Shown: piece after piece, positions 43,997 to 52,647 of the stretch | Layout: every line of letters starts with the position of its first letter | How positions within the stretch are numbered: position 1 is the stretch's first letter | Assembly: GCF_018156225.1 (NCBI RefSeq) | Contig: NZ_JAGTAR010000020.1 | Span: 49,064-113,063 of the forward strand | DNA length: 64,000 nt | Direction: 5' to 3' | DNA from: Carboxylicivirga sediminis | GTDB taxonomy: Bacteria; Bacteroidota; Bacteroidia; Bacteroidales; Marinilabiliaceae | Notes under the pieces: model-generated | Database searches by the model: none | Told to the model about the DNA's origin: nothing | The model's input: only the letters and a program-made list of their open reading frames with translations | Made by a program: the position numbers and the translations under genes

Positions 43997-44926
43997 TTAT
44001 AGTTGATTGTTTATTAGTTGAAAGATGGTACCTTCTTTTAAAGCAAAGCCACATTGCCACATCTCTTTAATATCAAATTCTTTAACGATGAAGTTAATAA
44101 AAATACTGGCCAAAACAATCATTTCGACGCGATGTAAGTCCATGCGCTTCATGTTTTTACGTTCTTCTACTGTCGACTTTAAGAAAAGCTCGTGTAACTG
44201 GCGGGCATGAGGTAATGGTATTAGGTAGGTCATCGTTTTGCTCATATCTAAATGCGGATGATGCTTAGCTGCCAGCATACCGGCAATCGTGTCAAACGAA
44301 CCCGAAGAACCAATTAATGTAGAAGTAGGGAATTGTTCCATTGCTTTATAGAGGAGTTCCAGTTCTTTCTGAATAAACTCCTCCACTGCTGCAATTTCTG
44401 AATCAGTAATTGGATCTGAAGGTGCAAAGCGGTCGAGCAGGCGAGCTATGCCTAAGTCAAAACTGTGTTTCCACAGCACACCGTCTTTATTGGCAATAAT
44501 AAACTCATTAGAACCTCCGCCAATATCTAATATCATGACACGTTCTTCGCCAATTGGTACTACCTGCTTCACGCCGTCGAATATTAACTCTGCCTCTTTC
44601 TGGCCATCAATAACATTAATGGTAAGTCCAAGTTCTTTTTTAACCCTGTCTACAAAATCCTGACCATTGACTGCACTTCGAATAGCGGCTGTAGCCATGC
44701 ATACCACCTTATCAACTTTAAATGGTTCCATGGTGCTCAGATGCGATTGAAGAGCTGCTATTCCCCTTTCCATGGCATCAGGCAGGATGCGTTTATCGTT
44801 GATGCCTCCTTTCCCAAGCTTGGCCGGATATTTTTTTTCCAACAGTATCGAGTAGCTGTCTTCGGTTTGTTCAGCTATTAATAAGTTAAAGGTGTTGGTT
44901 CCCAGGTCTATAATTGCTATTCTCAT
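43997..44926 (-). CDS. ppx: Ppx/GppA-family phosphatase (exopolyphosphatase)
   Basis: A 309-residue Ppx/GppA protein that removes phosphate from polyphosphate or (p)ppGpp. ASKHA-fold nucleotide motifs are IDLGTNTFNLLIAE (6-19), a MATAAIRSAVNG loop (near 97-108) and LDIGGGSNEFI (near 143-153). It is the short two-domain form, without the C-terminal HD extension of the E. coli enzymes. First gene of the operon with the response regulator (11 bp apart). Substrate preference is not visible. Confidence 0.87.
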   Translation of the reverse strand: MRIAIIDLGTNTFNLLIAEQTEDSYSILLEKKYPAKLGKGGINDKRILPDAMERGIAALQSHLSTMEPFKVDKVVCMATAAIRSAVNGQDFVDRVKKELGLTINVIDGQKEAELIFDGVKQVVPIGEERVMILDIGGGSNEFIIANKDGVLWKHSFDLGIARLLDRFAPSDPITDSEIAAVEEFIQKELELLYKAMEQFPTSTLIGSSGSFDTIAGMLAAKHHPHLDMSKTMTYLIPLPHARQLHELFLKSTVEERKNMKRMDLHRVEMIVLASIFINFIVKEFDIKEMWQCGFALKEGTIFQLINNQL

Positions 44927-44976
44927 ATGATGCTATAAATTGGACCGACTAAAATACATAATTAGGCTGTAGATAT

Positions 44977-45012
44977 GAAAAGAGGCTGTTTCAAAATGCC
45001 TGAAACAACCTC
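44977..45012 (-). terminator. Terminator of the ABC-2 exporter operon
   Basis: Arms GAGGCTGTTTCA (44982-44993) and TGAAACAACCTC (45001-45012) form a stem with one mismatch. The CTTTTC stretch after it reads on the minus strand. It lies 28 bp after the permease stop. Confidence 0.7.
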
Positions 45013-45039
45013 ATGAAGCGATATTTTTTTATGTGCTAA

Positions 45040-46389
45040 TTATCGGCCTGAGTACTTAAACCACTTCCATAATTCTTTGTAGGAAACCTTTTTGCCATAC
45101 ATTAGAATACCTGTACGATAAATACGGCCGGCAAACCATGTGGTTAAGATAAAAGTGCCTATCAACAGCAGCATGGAAACTATAATTTGCCAGATAGGTG
45201 GCTGGAATGGGATGCGTGCCATCATTACAACCGGTGATGTAAAAGGTATCATTGAAAACCATACAGCAATGTCTCCTGTTGGATTTCGAAAAGCTGCCAT
45301 GGCCACGTATATAGAAAGTATCAGCGGCATCATGACTGGCATTACAAACTGCTGACTATCTGCTTCATTGTCCAGTGCAGCTCCAATGGCGGCAAATAAA
45401 CTGGCATACAAAAGATAACCACCCAGGAAGTAAAAGACGAACAACACAAGGCTTCCAATGAGGTCAAGTGATAATAATTTGTCAACAATATTGGTAAAAC
45501 CTTCGGCGAATTCATTCACCTGTGCATTATCAATTTGTTGGCTATTGGCGTTACCAATCATCTCAATTTGTTTGCTGGTGTCAATTGTTGTAGCATCGTT
45601 ACTAAATATGGCCAGCAATGTGCCTACAATAGAAACGGTTAAAACAACCCACAGGAAAAATTGAGTTAATGCTACCAGGGCAATGCCAATTATTTTCCCC
45701 ATCATAAGCTGAAATGGTTTAACTGACGAGACAATCACCTCTACAATGCGGCTGACTTTTTCTTCCATAATACCGCGCATTACCTGCATACCATAGATCA
45801 GAACAAACATGTAGATCATCATGGCAAAAATGATGGCCGCTATCATTACCAGTTCAGTAGAGCTTTCTTTTTCAGACCCATCCTCAGATAATTTGATGGT
45901 TTTGAGCTTGATGTCAACACTATAGATGTCTTTTACAATAGCATCTAAGCCATCAATCTGATAGCTGTTGAGCTTCTCATTTTCCAGGTGTTTTTCCAGG
46001 TTTCTGGCAATGTGCTCTTTGACATCTATGGTTATTTGTGACTCGGAATAGATTTTGGCCGCATCGGGTTTTTGCAGCAGATCATCTTCTATTACAAGAT
46101 AGGCCGTATAACCTTTGTCCTGGTAATCTTGTGCTATGGTTTCAGCATCTTGCTGGTTTAGCCATGAGAATTTTAAGTACTCTGTATCTTTAATGCGCTG
46201 ATTATACTTGCCGGTTTGATCAACAACGGCAATGTTCTTTGATTCGGTATCTTCCATGGAAGCAAACCAACCAGGCAATACCATCATAGCCGCAAATAGT
46301 ATTGGACCTATAATGGTCATCACAATAAAGCTTTTCTTCTTTACGCGCGTGATGTATTCACGTTGTATTATCAATGAAATTTTACTCAT
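45040..46389 (-). CDS. ABC-2 type transporter permease (NatB-like)
   Basis: A 449-residue membrane protein, one span near residues 20-40 and five or six more in the C-terminal half (for example LVMIAAIIFAMMIYMFVLIYG and GSLVLFVFYFLGGYLLYASL). A large extracytoplasmic loop lies between. The topology and the start ISLIIQREYITRVKKKSF are typical of ABC-2 / NatB exporters. The ATPase gene lies directly upstream, 6 bp apart. The ATG at 46389 is preferred over the TTG at 46395. The cargo is unknown; Na+ or drug efflux are the family themes. Confidence 0.85.
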   Translation of the reverse strand: MSKISLIIQREYITRVKKKSFIVMTIIGPILFAAMMVLPGWFASMEDTESKNIAVVDQTGKYNQRIKDTEYLKFSWLNQQDAETIAQDYQDKGYTAYLVIEDDLLQKPDAAKIYSESQITIDVKEHIARNLEKHLENEKLNSYQIDGLDAIVKDIYSVDIKLKTIKLSEDGSEKESSTELVMIAAIIFAMMIYMFVLIYGMQVMRGIMEEKVSRIVEVIVSSVKPFQLMMGKIIGIALVALTQFFLWVVLTVSIVGTLLAIFSNDATTIDTSKQIEMIGNANSQQIDNAQVNEFAEGFTNIVDKLLSLDLIGSLVLFVFYFLGGYLLYASLFAAIGAALDNEADSQQFVMPVMMPLILSIYVAMAAFRNPTGDIAVWFSMIPFTSPVVMMARIPFQPPIWQIIVSMLLLIGTFILTTWFAGRIYRTGILMYGKKVSYKELWKWFKYSGR

Positions 46390-46395
46390 GGTCAA

Positions 46396-47331
46396 TTATT
46401 TTTGGGTTTTAGAAAGGTTACTTTGCTCCACTACTTTAATAAAGATGTCATTCATGGTTGGTAGCACTTCCTGCAAACCAACTATCTCAATGTCATTAAT
46501 GACCTGATTTATTAAGGAATTTATAGTTGAGTTATTAAGCATTTTAACATAGGCTGTTTGGTGGCCGTTCACCTTTTCGAGGTTCTCGATGGCGAAATTA
46601 CCCTGTAGTTTTGCAGAAATAGCATTGGCATCCCCCAAGAAATCAAGTTTAATAAGGTTGTCCTTATAGCTTTGCCTGATTTGGTCAATCTGTCCGTTTA
46701 GAATGGTTTTGGACTGATTAATGAGGGTAATGTGGTCGCACAATTCCTCTACTGAGCCCATGTTGTGAGTTGAGAATAAGATGGTGGCCCCATTCTCTTT
46801 GAGCTGTAAGATTTCCTGTTTTAATAAATTGGCATTTATGGGATCAAAGCCACTGAAGGGTTCATCAAAAATGAGAAGTTCGGGCTCATGTAAAACCGTT
46901 ACAACAAACTGAATCTTTTGCTGCATCCCCTTAGAGAGTTCTTCTACTTTTTTGTCCCACCAGGGTTGAATTTCGAATTTTTCAAACCAGTATTTTAGCT
47001 TTTTAATGGCATCTTGGCGCGACAGACCTTTCATGCGGGCCAGGTAAATGGCTTGTTCGCCCACTTTCATTTTCTTATACAATCCACGTTCTTCGGGCAG
47101 GTAGCCTATACGTTGTACGTCATTGGATTGTAATGTTCGGCCGTTGAAAATGATTTCGCCTGAATCAGGGCCTGTAATCTGGTTGATAATTCGGATGAGG
47201 GTTGTTTTCCCTGCGCCATTCGGCCCAAGCAGACCGTAAATGCTGTTTGCTGGCACTTGCAAATCTACTTCATTTAGTGCCAGGTGGTTAGCGTATTTCT
47301 TCACCACACGCTTTGCTTCAAGAAACATCAT
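46396..47331 (-). CDS. ABC transporter ATP-binding protein (NatA-like)
   Basis: A 311-residue ATPase with Walker A GPNGAGKT (36-43), a Q-loop, the signature LSKGMQQK (near 128-135), Walker B LLIFDEP and the H-loop FSTHNMGS. About 80 residues follow the ATPase core, common in NatA/drug-exporter subunits (DUF4162-like). Pairs with the permease downstream. Confidence 0.9.
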   Translation of the reverse strand: MMFLEAKRVVKKYANHLALNEVDLQVPANSIYGLLGPNGAGKTTLIRIINQITGPDSGEIIFNGRTLQSNDVQRIGYLPEERGLYKKMKVGEQAIYLARMKGLSRQDAIKKLKYWFEKFEIQPWWDKKVEELSKGMQQKIQFVVTVLHEPELLIFDEPFSGFDPINANLLKQEILQLKENGATILFSTHNMGSVEELCDHITLINQSKTILNGQIDQIRQSYKDNLIKLDFLGDANAISAKLQGNFAIENLEKVNGHQTAYVKMLNNSTINSLINQVINDIEIVGLQEVLPTMNDIFIKVVEQSNLSKTQK

Positions 47332-47406
47332 AGGTTAGTTGTTGTTTTTATTTGAGCAGTGAAGATAAGCTTTTTGAAGCGAGTTTAAAAGAGCTTGTTA
47401 AAAAGC

Positions 47407-47847
47407 TTAAAACCAGCCTGCTCCCAGTTGCTCTCTGAATGGCCATGGAATTGAAGCAACTATAATAATTAGAGCAATGGTATGTGAAATAAATAGCTTT
47501 TTATGAGTGTGGTAGCTGCTGTTTGCTTTGGCTTTGCATGAGTAATGTATGACAATTATACTGGCAATTAGCATCATTAGCGGGTGCTCAAGTGTGTAGA
47601 ATCGAAGCAGAGTGCTTTTGAACATGGCTGGATCAAACAACACTTTGCTACTAATTATATAAAGGGTGATTCCAATTACCAGTTGAGCAACGAAAACGCC
47701 CATGTTGAGATTAATGATTCGTTTATGCACCTTGCCAAACTGTTTGTTGGTCAGCCAGCCAATAAGTCCTTGTAAAATAGCAATAAGCATTAAAGCTAGA
47801 GCAATATACCTTATGCCACTGTGTGCGTGTAATAGTCCGTTGTACAT
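47407..47847 (-). CDS. Four-span membrane protein, cytochrome-b-like
   Basis: A 146-residue integral membrane protein with four predicted spans (about 10-30, 50-68, 87-104, 120-135). Histidines at the membrane edges (H7, H9, H41, H88, H101, H122) could be haem ligands. The opening LLHAHSGIRY and the LEHPLMMLIASIIVIHY segment resemble a small Bacteroidota cytochrome-B-like family. Haem binding is a guess. It is single, 75 bp from the ABC genes. Confidence 0.6.
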   Translation of the reverse strand: MYNGLLHAHSGIRYIALALMLIAILQGLIGWLTNKQFGKVHKRIINLNMGVFVAQLVIGITLYIISSKVLFDPAMFKSTLLRFYTLEHPLMMLIASIIVIHYSCKAKANSSYHTHKKLFISHTIALIIIVASIPWPFREQLGAGWF

Positions 47848-47938
47848 ATGTTTATTTTTTTAGTAGATAAACATAGTACAGCACCATTTGTTCTGCTAAA
47901 ATACCAGCTTCTTGTGCAAAAAGGATGTTCAGTTGATT

Positions 47939-48838
47939 TTACTCCCGACTAATGAGCCAGTATGAGGTGATGCGCTTCACAAAGGTGTCGGCATCTTCGG
48001 TGAAGAGCTTACCCAGTAATGGCCAAACTTCACGATGGATATGTTCTCGCTCAGCCTCCATTGATTTAGTCAAACTTGCTCTGTCAGAAATTGAGAGAAT
48101 CGCTTCAGGCAGTTTATTCATCATTGTAACTGTTTCGGAAATATTGTGATCATCGCCCAGCAGGTCAGATGCCCGCTTTAATGATGTAGCATAGTTCTTG
48201 AAGAAGTCGGGCCATACTTCCTGGATGAGACTCATCTGATTAAGCAGGTATTTAACTCGTTTACGCAGTTCGTGCAGTGGCAGGTCTTCTAATTTTAACT
48301 GTGATTCTGCTATCTTGTCAAGGCACTGGCTGTAAGTGTTTGTGACGCCCTGGCGTATGGTGTGTGGTCCTAAAAAATCAAAGGGGTAAGCGGATAATTC
48401 CTCTTTGGCAATCGCCATATGTTCTTTAATTGTTTCTAATGTCTGCTTTTCGATGATGTGTTTTAGCTCCGTTTCTTTTTTCTGGTTGAGGTGTTCCACC
48501 AGTCTGATATAGGCTGATTCTTCAATGCGAAGTTCCTGAGCTTCAAAGTTGGCTGCCAGATAGCTGATTATCACATGAAAGTCACGTAAATCAGAAAGTT
48601 GTCTTGCTAAATCCCTGAATTTGATATTTTCGCGTTGAAACAACTGTTCGCCAATATCCCATCTTACCAGTCTGAAAATAGCCCTGATACGTTTAAGGGC
48701 TTTTCTTATTTCATGTACGGTATGATCTATATCTTTTGGAATAGTCGCCAAATAAGTGATGTACTCATACTGTTCTTTTAAAACTCTGGTAATTCCTTCC
48801 TGCAGCTCTTCCTGATTGTCAATGGCGAATAAATACAT
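47939..48838 (-). CDS. CHAD-domain protein
   Basis: A 299-residue helical protein from the ATG at 48838; the frame opens at a TTG at 48889. Conserved His/Arg/Lys features of the CHAD domain are HEIRKALKRIRAIFRLVR, LRDFHVIISYL, LHELRKRVKYLLNQM and LLGDDHNI. CHAD domains bind polyphosphate. Its closeness (about 3 kb) to ppx makes polyphosphate metabolism a shared theme, though they are separate transcripts. Confidence 0.85.
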   Translation of the reverse strand: MYLFAIDNQEELQEGITRVLKEQYEYITYLATIPKDIDHTVHEIRKALKRIRAIFRLVRWDIGEQLFQRENIKFRDLARQLSDLRDFHVIISYLAANFEAQELRIEESAYIRLVEHLNQKKETELKHIIEKQTLETIKEHMAIAKEELSAYPFDFLGPHTIRQGVTNTYSQCLDKIAESQLKLEDLPLHELRKRVKYLLNQMSLIQEVWPDFFKNYATSLKRASDLLGDDHNISETVTMMNKLPEAILSISDRASLTKSMEAEREHIHREVWPLLGKLFTEDADTFVKRITSYWLISRE

Positions 48839-48953
48839 ACGCAGTTGTTTTTGATACTTCAAACTACGTATTAATATTTTCAATTTCAAGCCGATTTTCT
48901 AGCCATCTATTTTTTTTATAAATTATCACTCAATTATTCGACTGCTGACTATT

Positions 48954-49991
48954 ATGACGAAAATTACGGGCCTGCTCACTGCTTTTTTATTTGGGCTAAA
49001 TGTGTTATTTGCTCAAGTTGCCGATAAACCTGTTTTCCCCTCTTTGTTTGACAATGGCGAGGTGCTAAAGGTGAGTTTGTATTTTGATATTACCAGTCAT
49101 ATCCGCAAAAAAAGCGAGGAGTATTGCGATAGTAAAGTGGTGATCTATTATAGTGCTGCCGACTCTGCCGTAATTAATGTGCGCTGCAGGGCCCGGGGAA
49201 ATTATCGGAAAGATAACTGTTTTTTTCCCCCTGTAATGCTCAATTTCAAGCCCGATACGCTGTTTACAGAAGATGGTTACCTTACTAAACTGAAGTTGGT
49301 CACTCATTGTTCGGGTAGTAAAGTGTACGAGGAATACATGCTTAAGGAATACCTGATATATAAACTGTGGGCGTTGCTTAGTCCATATGCTCTAAGAACG
49401 CGTTTGTGCGACATTCAATATTTTGACTTTGGCGAGCGCGGCAAAAATTATCAGGCAAAAGGATTTTTTCTGGAACCTGTATATATGATGTCGGAGCGGA
49501 CCAATACCATAGAGATTGATGGGGAATACTTTAAAGACCATGAAATTAATGCTATGGATGCCGATCGTGTTGCTTTTTTCAATTACATGATTGGCAATAC
49601 CGATTGGCGTATTAAGAGTGGACATAACGTGCTATTTATAAAACGATTCGGCCATCGGCGCGAAGAGGTAACAGCTATTCCTTACGATTTTGATCACGCC
49701 GGATTTGTTAATGCATCTTATGCAAAACCTGCAGAGTGGTCGAGTGCAGATGATGTAACAGAGCGTGACTATACCGGGCGTTGCAGGGATTATGATGATA
49801 ATTATTATGCCTTAATTGGAGAATTTCTAGCCATAGAAGAACAGGTTTATGAAACGATATTAAACTTCGAGCACCTGGATATGAGAGACCGAAAGCAGTT
49901 ATATAAGTATATCTCAAACTTCTATAAACAGCTCAAGAAGCCAGAAGCTTTTATACGATCCATTCATAATTCGTGTATGAACAGGTACTAA
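48954..49991 (+). CDS. Secreted CotH-like atypical kinase
   Basis: A 345-residue exported protein with signal peptide 1-21 (TGLLTAFLFGLNVLFA). The body resembles CotH-type secreted kinases. RCRARGNYRKDNC lies near 78-89 and TKLKLVTHC near 111-119 (a lysine strand). GNTDWRIKSGHN at 214-225 is like the catalytic loop, and IPYDFDHAGFVNA at 242-254 is like the metal-binding DFD motif. A substrate is not evident. It is divergent from the CHAD gene, 115 bp apart. Assignment rests on motifs only. Confidence 0.6.
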   Translation: MTKITGLLTAFLFGLNVLFAQVADKPVFPSLFDNGEVLKVSLYFDITSHIRKKSEEYCDSKVVIYYSAADSAVINVRCRARGNYRKDNCFFPPVMLNFKPDTLFTEDGYLTKLKLVTHCSGSKVYEEYMLKEYLIYKLWALLSPYALRTRLCDIQYFDFGERGKNYQAKGFFLEPVYMMSERTNTIEIDGEYFKDHEINAMDADRVAFFNYMIGNTDWRIKSGHNVLFIKRFGHRREEVTAIPYDFDHAGFVNASYAKPAEWSSADDVTERDYTGRCRDYDDNYYALIGEFLAIEEQVYETILNFEHLDMRDRKQLYKYISNFYKQLKKPEAFIRSIHNSCMNRY

Positions 49992-50016
49992 ACAAATGGC
50001 ACGAAAAACTGGTTAA

Positions 50017-50838
50017 ATGGGTATGGCTAAAACAATAAGTATTTTAGGATGTGGCTGGCTGGGATTGCCGCTGGCCAGTCACCTTGTCAATAAAGGTTGG
50101 CAGGTTAAAGGTTCAACCACTTCAGCGGATAAGGTGGATGTGTTGACAAATATTGGGATTGAGGCTTATGAAATAGATATTACGGATAAGGCATCTCTGG
50201 CGGATGGATTCTTTAAGTCAGAATATCTATTGGTTAATATTCCGCCTACCAAAGTGCTTCGCAATGTGGTTAACTACCATCCGCTGGTTGAAAAGATTAA
50301 GCAAAGTGGCCCAATGAAAGTGATATTCATTAGTTCCACCTCTGTTTACCCGTCTTTAAATCAAACAGCGCATGAGGCAGATACCGAACAAATAAAAGAT
50401 GGTGATAATGCCCTGCTGGATATTGAGAGATTGTTTCAGCGCAATGACTTTAAATGCACTGTTGTTCGTTTTGGCGGATTGGTTGGCGGTGAGCGTTATC
50501 CGGGGCGATTTTTTACGTCTGCCAGAATAGTTGACGGAGCGCAACAGCCCATTAACCTTATCCACCTGAACGATTGCGTTCGGTTGATTTATAGTATTAT
50601 ACAGGCCGATGCGTTTGGTCATGTCTTTAACGGTGTTGCTGATACACATCCTACCAAAGAGGCGTTTTATTCTCTGGCAGCTAAGCTTAACGGGCAATTG
50701 CCTCCGGTTTTTTCTGATAAGGAGCAACCTTTTAAACTAATACCCAATCAAAAAGTTAAAGAGGAACTAGGTTTCGAATTTGTGCATAGCGACCTGATGG
50801 AGATGATTAAAGATGATACATTGTGGAATAGAAAATGA
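50017..50838 (+). CDS. NAD(P)-dependent epimerase-like protein (YeeZ family)
   Basis: A 273-residue Rossmann-fold SDR protein. It has the N-terminal glycine loop ISILGCGWLGLPLASHLV (near 8-25), FISSTSVYP (near 107-115) with the SDR serine, and the PINLIHLNDCVRLI segment. It lacks a canonical YxxxK. The YeeZ-like family is annotated as an NAD-dependent epimerase but not characterised. The start is 50017, or 50023. Confidence 0.8.
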   Translation: MGMAKTISILGCGWLGLPLASHLVNKGWQVKGSTTSADKVDVLTNIGIEAYEIDITDKASLADGFFKSEYLLVNIPPTKVLRNVVNYHPLVEKIKQSGPMKVIFISSTSVYPSLNQTAHEADTEQIKDGDNALLDIERLFQRNDFKCTVVRFGGLVGGERYPGRFFTSARIVDGAQQPINLIHLNDCVRLIYSIIQADAFGHVFNGVADTHPTKEAFYSLAAKLNGQLPPVFSDKEQPFKLIPNQKVKEELGFEFVHSDLMEMIKDDTLWNRK

Positions 50839-50849
50839 CCACAAAGGCA

Positions 50850-50881
50850 TTTGGTAGTTTTAATGCAATCACCTATGTTTG
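50850..50881 (+). promoter_or_regulatory. Promoter of the riboswitch-aspartate kinase transcript
   Basis: TTTG (50850-50853), a 20-bp spacer and TATGTTTG (50874-50881) match the Bacteroidota consensus fully. Start near 50888, about 25-30 nt before the aptamer. Confidence 0.75.
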
Positions 50882-50912
50882 CAATCAATTCTGCGCGAAT
50901 GGTGCAGATGTT

Positions 50913-51028
50913 TGAGTTTATTGAGAAGAGGGGAGAGACAGGCTCGGCGAACCTCTGGCAACCACCCTTTGGGCAGGTGCCAAAACCTGATTCCTTTTGG
51001 ATGTTAATGAATTTAAACAATAATGTGA
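50913..51028 (+). ncRNA. SAM-I (S-box) riboswitch upstream of aspartate kinase
   Basis: The RNA shows the conserved S-box core in order. The AGAGG/CCTCT stem (50928-50932, 50952-50956) encloses GAGACAGGCTCGGCGAA, which aligns with 13 of 17 bases of the Bacillus yitJ aptamer. GGCAACC follows, then GGTGCCAAAACC, the J3/4 SAM-binding stretch. A P1 helix TTATTG (50918-50923) with CAATAA (51018-51023) closes it. It sits between a promoter and the aspartate kinase gene, so S-adenosylmethionine would adjust the aspartate family. The expression platform is unclear; a GCCCGGCCGGGC palindrome is at 51053-51064. Confidence 0.85.
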
Positions 51029-51154
51029 TGATGCAACTTTTTTACTTTCGAATGCCCGGCCGGGCGTAATCTAATATTCCACGTTTTTCTGATATAATCA
51101 GATGTTAAGTCGTTTTTTGTAATGGCATTGAGCCGCTATATCTATATGTAAATA

Positions 51155-52525
51155 ATGAAAAAAGTAGTAGCCAAATTCGGGGGTTCCAACCTGAAGAAAA
51201 AAGAAGATATTCAAAAACTGGTGCGGGTAATAAAGGCCTATGATCGCCCTATGGTGATTGTGGTTTCTGCATTCTATGGGATAACCAATCACCTGATTCA
51301 GGCAATGGATGATGTTAAGAAGGATGAGTCAAACATTGAAAAACTGGTGCGTTTTCTGCGTGAGTTGAAAGAGGAGGCTATTCTGGAGAATTTTGATGAT
51401 AAAGATTGGCAGGATAGAACCTTAAATGCCGTTCAGTCGCGCATTAAAGAGTTGAGCCGTTACCTGACTGGTATCCATTATATTGGTGATGTGCCTGAGT
51501 TTGTTGAGGATGTTATTTTGAGCTATGGTGAGCGATTAAGTTCATTGGTGCTGACTTCCATTTTGCAAAGTAATGGTATTGATGCTGAGGAAGCTTTACC
51601 TGAACAAATGCCGCTTGTTACCGATGGTGAATTTGGTAATGCTACAGTAGATTTTGATATATCATCAGCCAATGTTCAGAAACGGTTGGCTGAAAATAAG
51701 ATATATGTGGTGCCTGGCTTCTACGGCGTTTCGGAACAAGGGAAAGTAACCCTGCTGGGCCGTGGAGGTAGTGATTATTCAGCTGCTGCAATTGCCAGAT
51801 GTCTTGAGGCCGAATCACTGGATGTGTGGAAAGATGTGGATGGCTTTATGAGTGCTGATCCTAAATTAGTAACATCGCCACAGCGCATTACAAATCTGTC
51901 ATATGCCGAAGCGGCTGAGTTGTCCTACTTTGGAGCTAGCATTCTGCATCCGCGCACCGTGGAACCATTAAAAGAGGTTGGTATCCCTATTCACATCGGT
52001 AATATTGATGCCTTTGATGGTAGTGTAGCTCCCCGCACAGTTGTGCATGGCACTGAAACAGTTACCGATTGCATCATTAAAAGTGTGACTTATAGTGATG
52101 ATTTTTGCATTCTGAAGATGAGAGGGCCTGGTGTTGGTCTGAAAAAAGGAGTGCTGGCCAAGGTGACTGTTGCATTGGATCGGGCAGGTATCAATATTAA
52201 GTCAGTGATTACGTCACAAATTGTTATTAACCTGTTGTTGTCCGCTAAGGATATAAAGCGTGCCTATTCCATTGTTGAAGAGCTGGAGTTGTCTTCTATA
52301 ACCGAGTTGATTGCCTCAGAGCAGATTTCAACCATTGCAGTCGTAGGCGAAGGCTTATTGGATCGACCGGGTGTGGCTGGGCGCTTGTTTATGGCTCTGG
52401 CGCGTAAAGATATTAATGTTCAGATGATTGTATCAGGAGCATCTGCCGTGGCAAGCTATTTTATGGTCGCCAAAGATGATCGCGATAGTGCCATTGAGGC
52501 GATACATGACGAATTCTTTAAGTAA
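51155..52525 (+). CDS. lysC: Aspartate kinase
   Basis: Phosphorylates aspartate, the entry to lysine, threonine and methionine. The 456-residue protein has the N-terminal KFGGSN (7-12) of amino-acid kinases and LLGRGGSDYSAAAIARCL (near 206-223). VWKDVDGFMSADPKLV and SYFGASILHPRTVEP come next. Two C-terminal ACT domains follow (about 315-456, MRGPGVGLKKGVLAKV and VVGEGLLDRPGVAGRLF). No homoserine dehydrogenase domain. Controlled by the SAM riboswitch upstream and probably by amino-acid binding to the ACT domains. Confidence 0.93.
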   Translation: MKKVVAKFGGSNLKKKEDIQKLVRVIKAYDRPMVIVVSAFYGITNHLIQAMDDVKKDESNIEKLVRFLRELKEEAILENFDDKDWQDRTLNAVQSRIKELSRYLTGIHYIGDVPEFVEDVILSYGERLSSLVLTSILQSNGIDAEEALPEQMPLVTDGEFGNATVDFDISSANVQKRLAENKIYVVPGFYGVSEQGKVTLLGRGGSDYSAAAIARCLEAESLDVWKDVDGFMSADPKLVTSPQRITNLSYAEAAELSYFGASILHPRTVEPLKEVGIPIHIGNIDAFDGSVAPRTVVHGTETVTDCIIKSVTYSDDFCILKMRGPGVGLKKGVLAKVTVALDRAGINIKSVITSQIVINLLLSAKDIKRAYSIVEELELSSITELIASEQISTIAVVGEGLLDRPGVAGRLFMALARKDINVQMIVSGASAVASYFMVAKDDRDSAIEAIHDEFFK

Positions 52526-52527
52526 AG

Positions 52528-52564
52528 AATGGCCTGTACACCGTTCGTACAGGCCATTGCTTTT
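52528..52564 (+). terminator. Terminator after aspartate kinase
   Basis: AATGGCCTGTAC (52528-52539) pairs perfectly with GTACAGGCCATT (52547-52558) around ACCGTTC; GCTTTT follows. Confidence 0.85.
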
Positions 52565-52647
52565 CAATATAAAAATAAAACAACGCAACATTTTTCTAGT
52601 TGGTCAGGAGCGTTTGCTGCGTGATGGTATTCATCAGCAACATTTTC

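Noticed and set aside
50851..51069. A 72-codon frame starting at a TTG over the riboswitch.
   Set aside because: No ATG or ribosome site, and the sequence is explained by the SAM-I aptamer structure.
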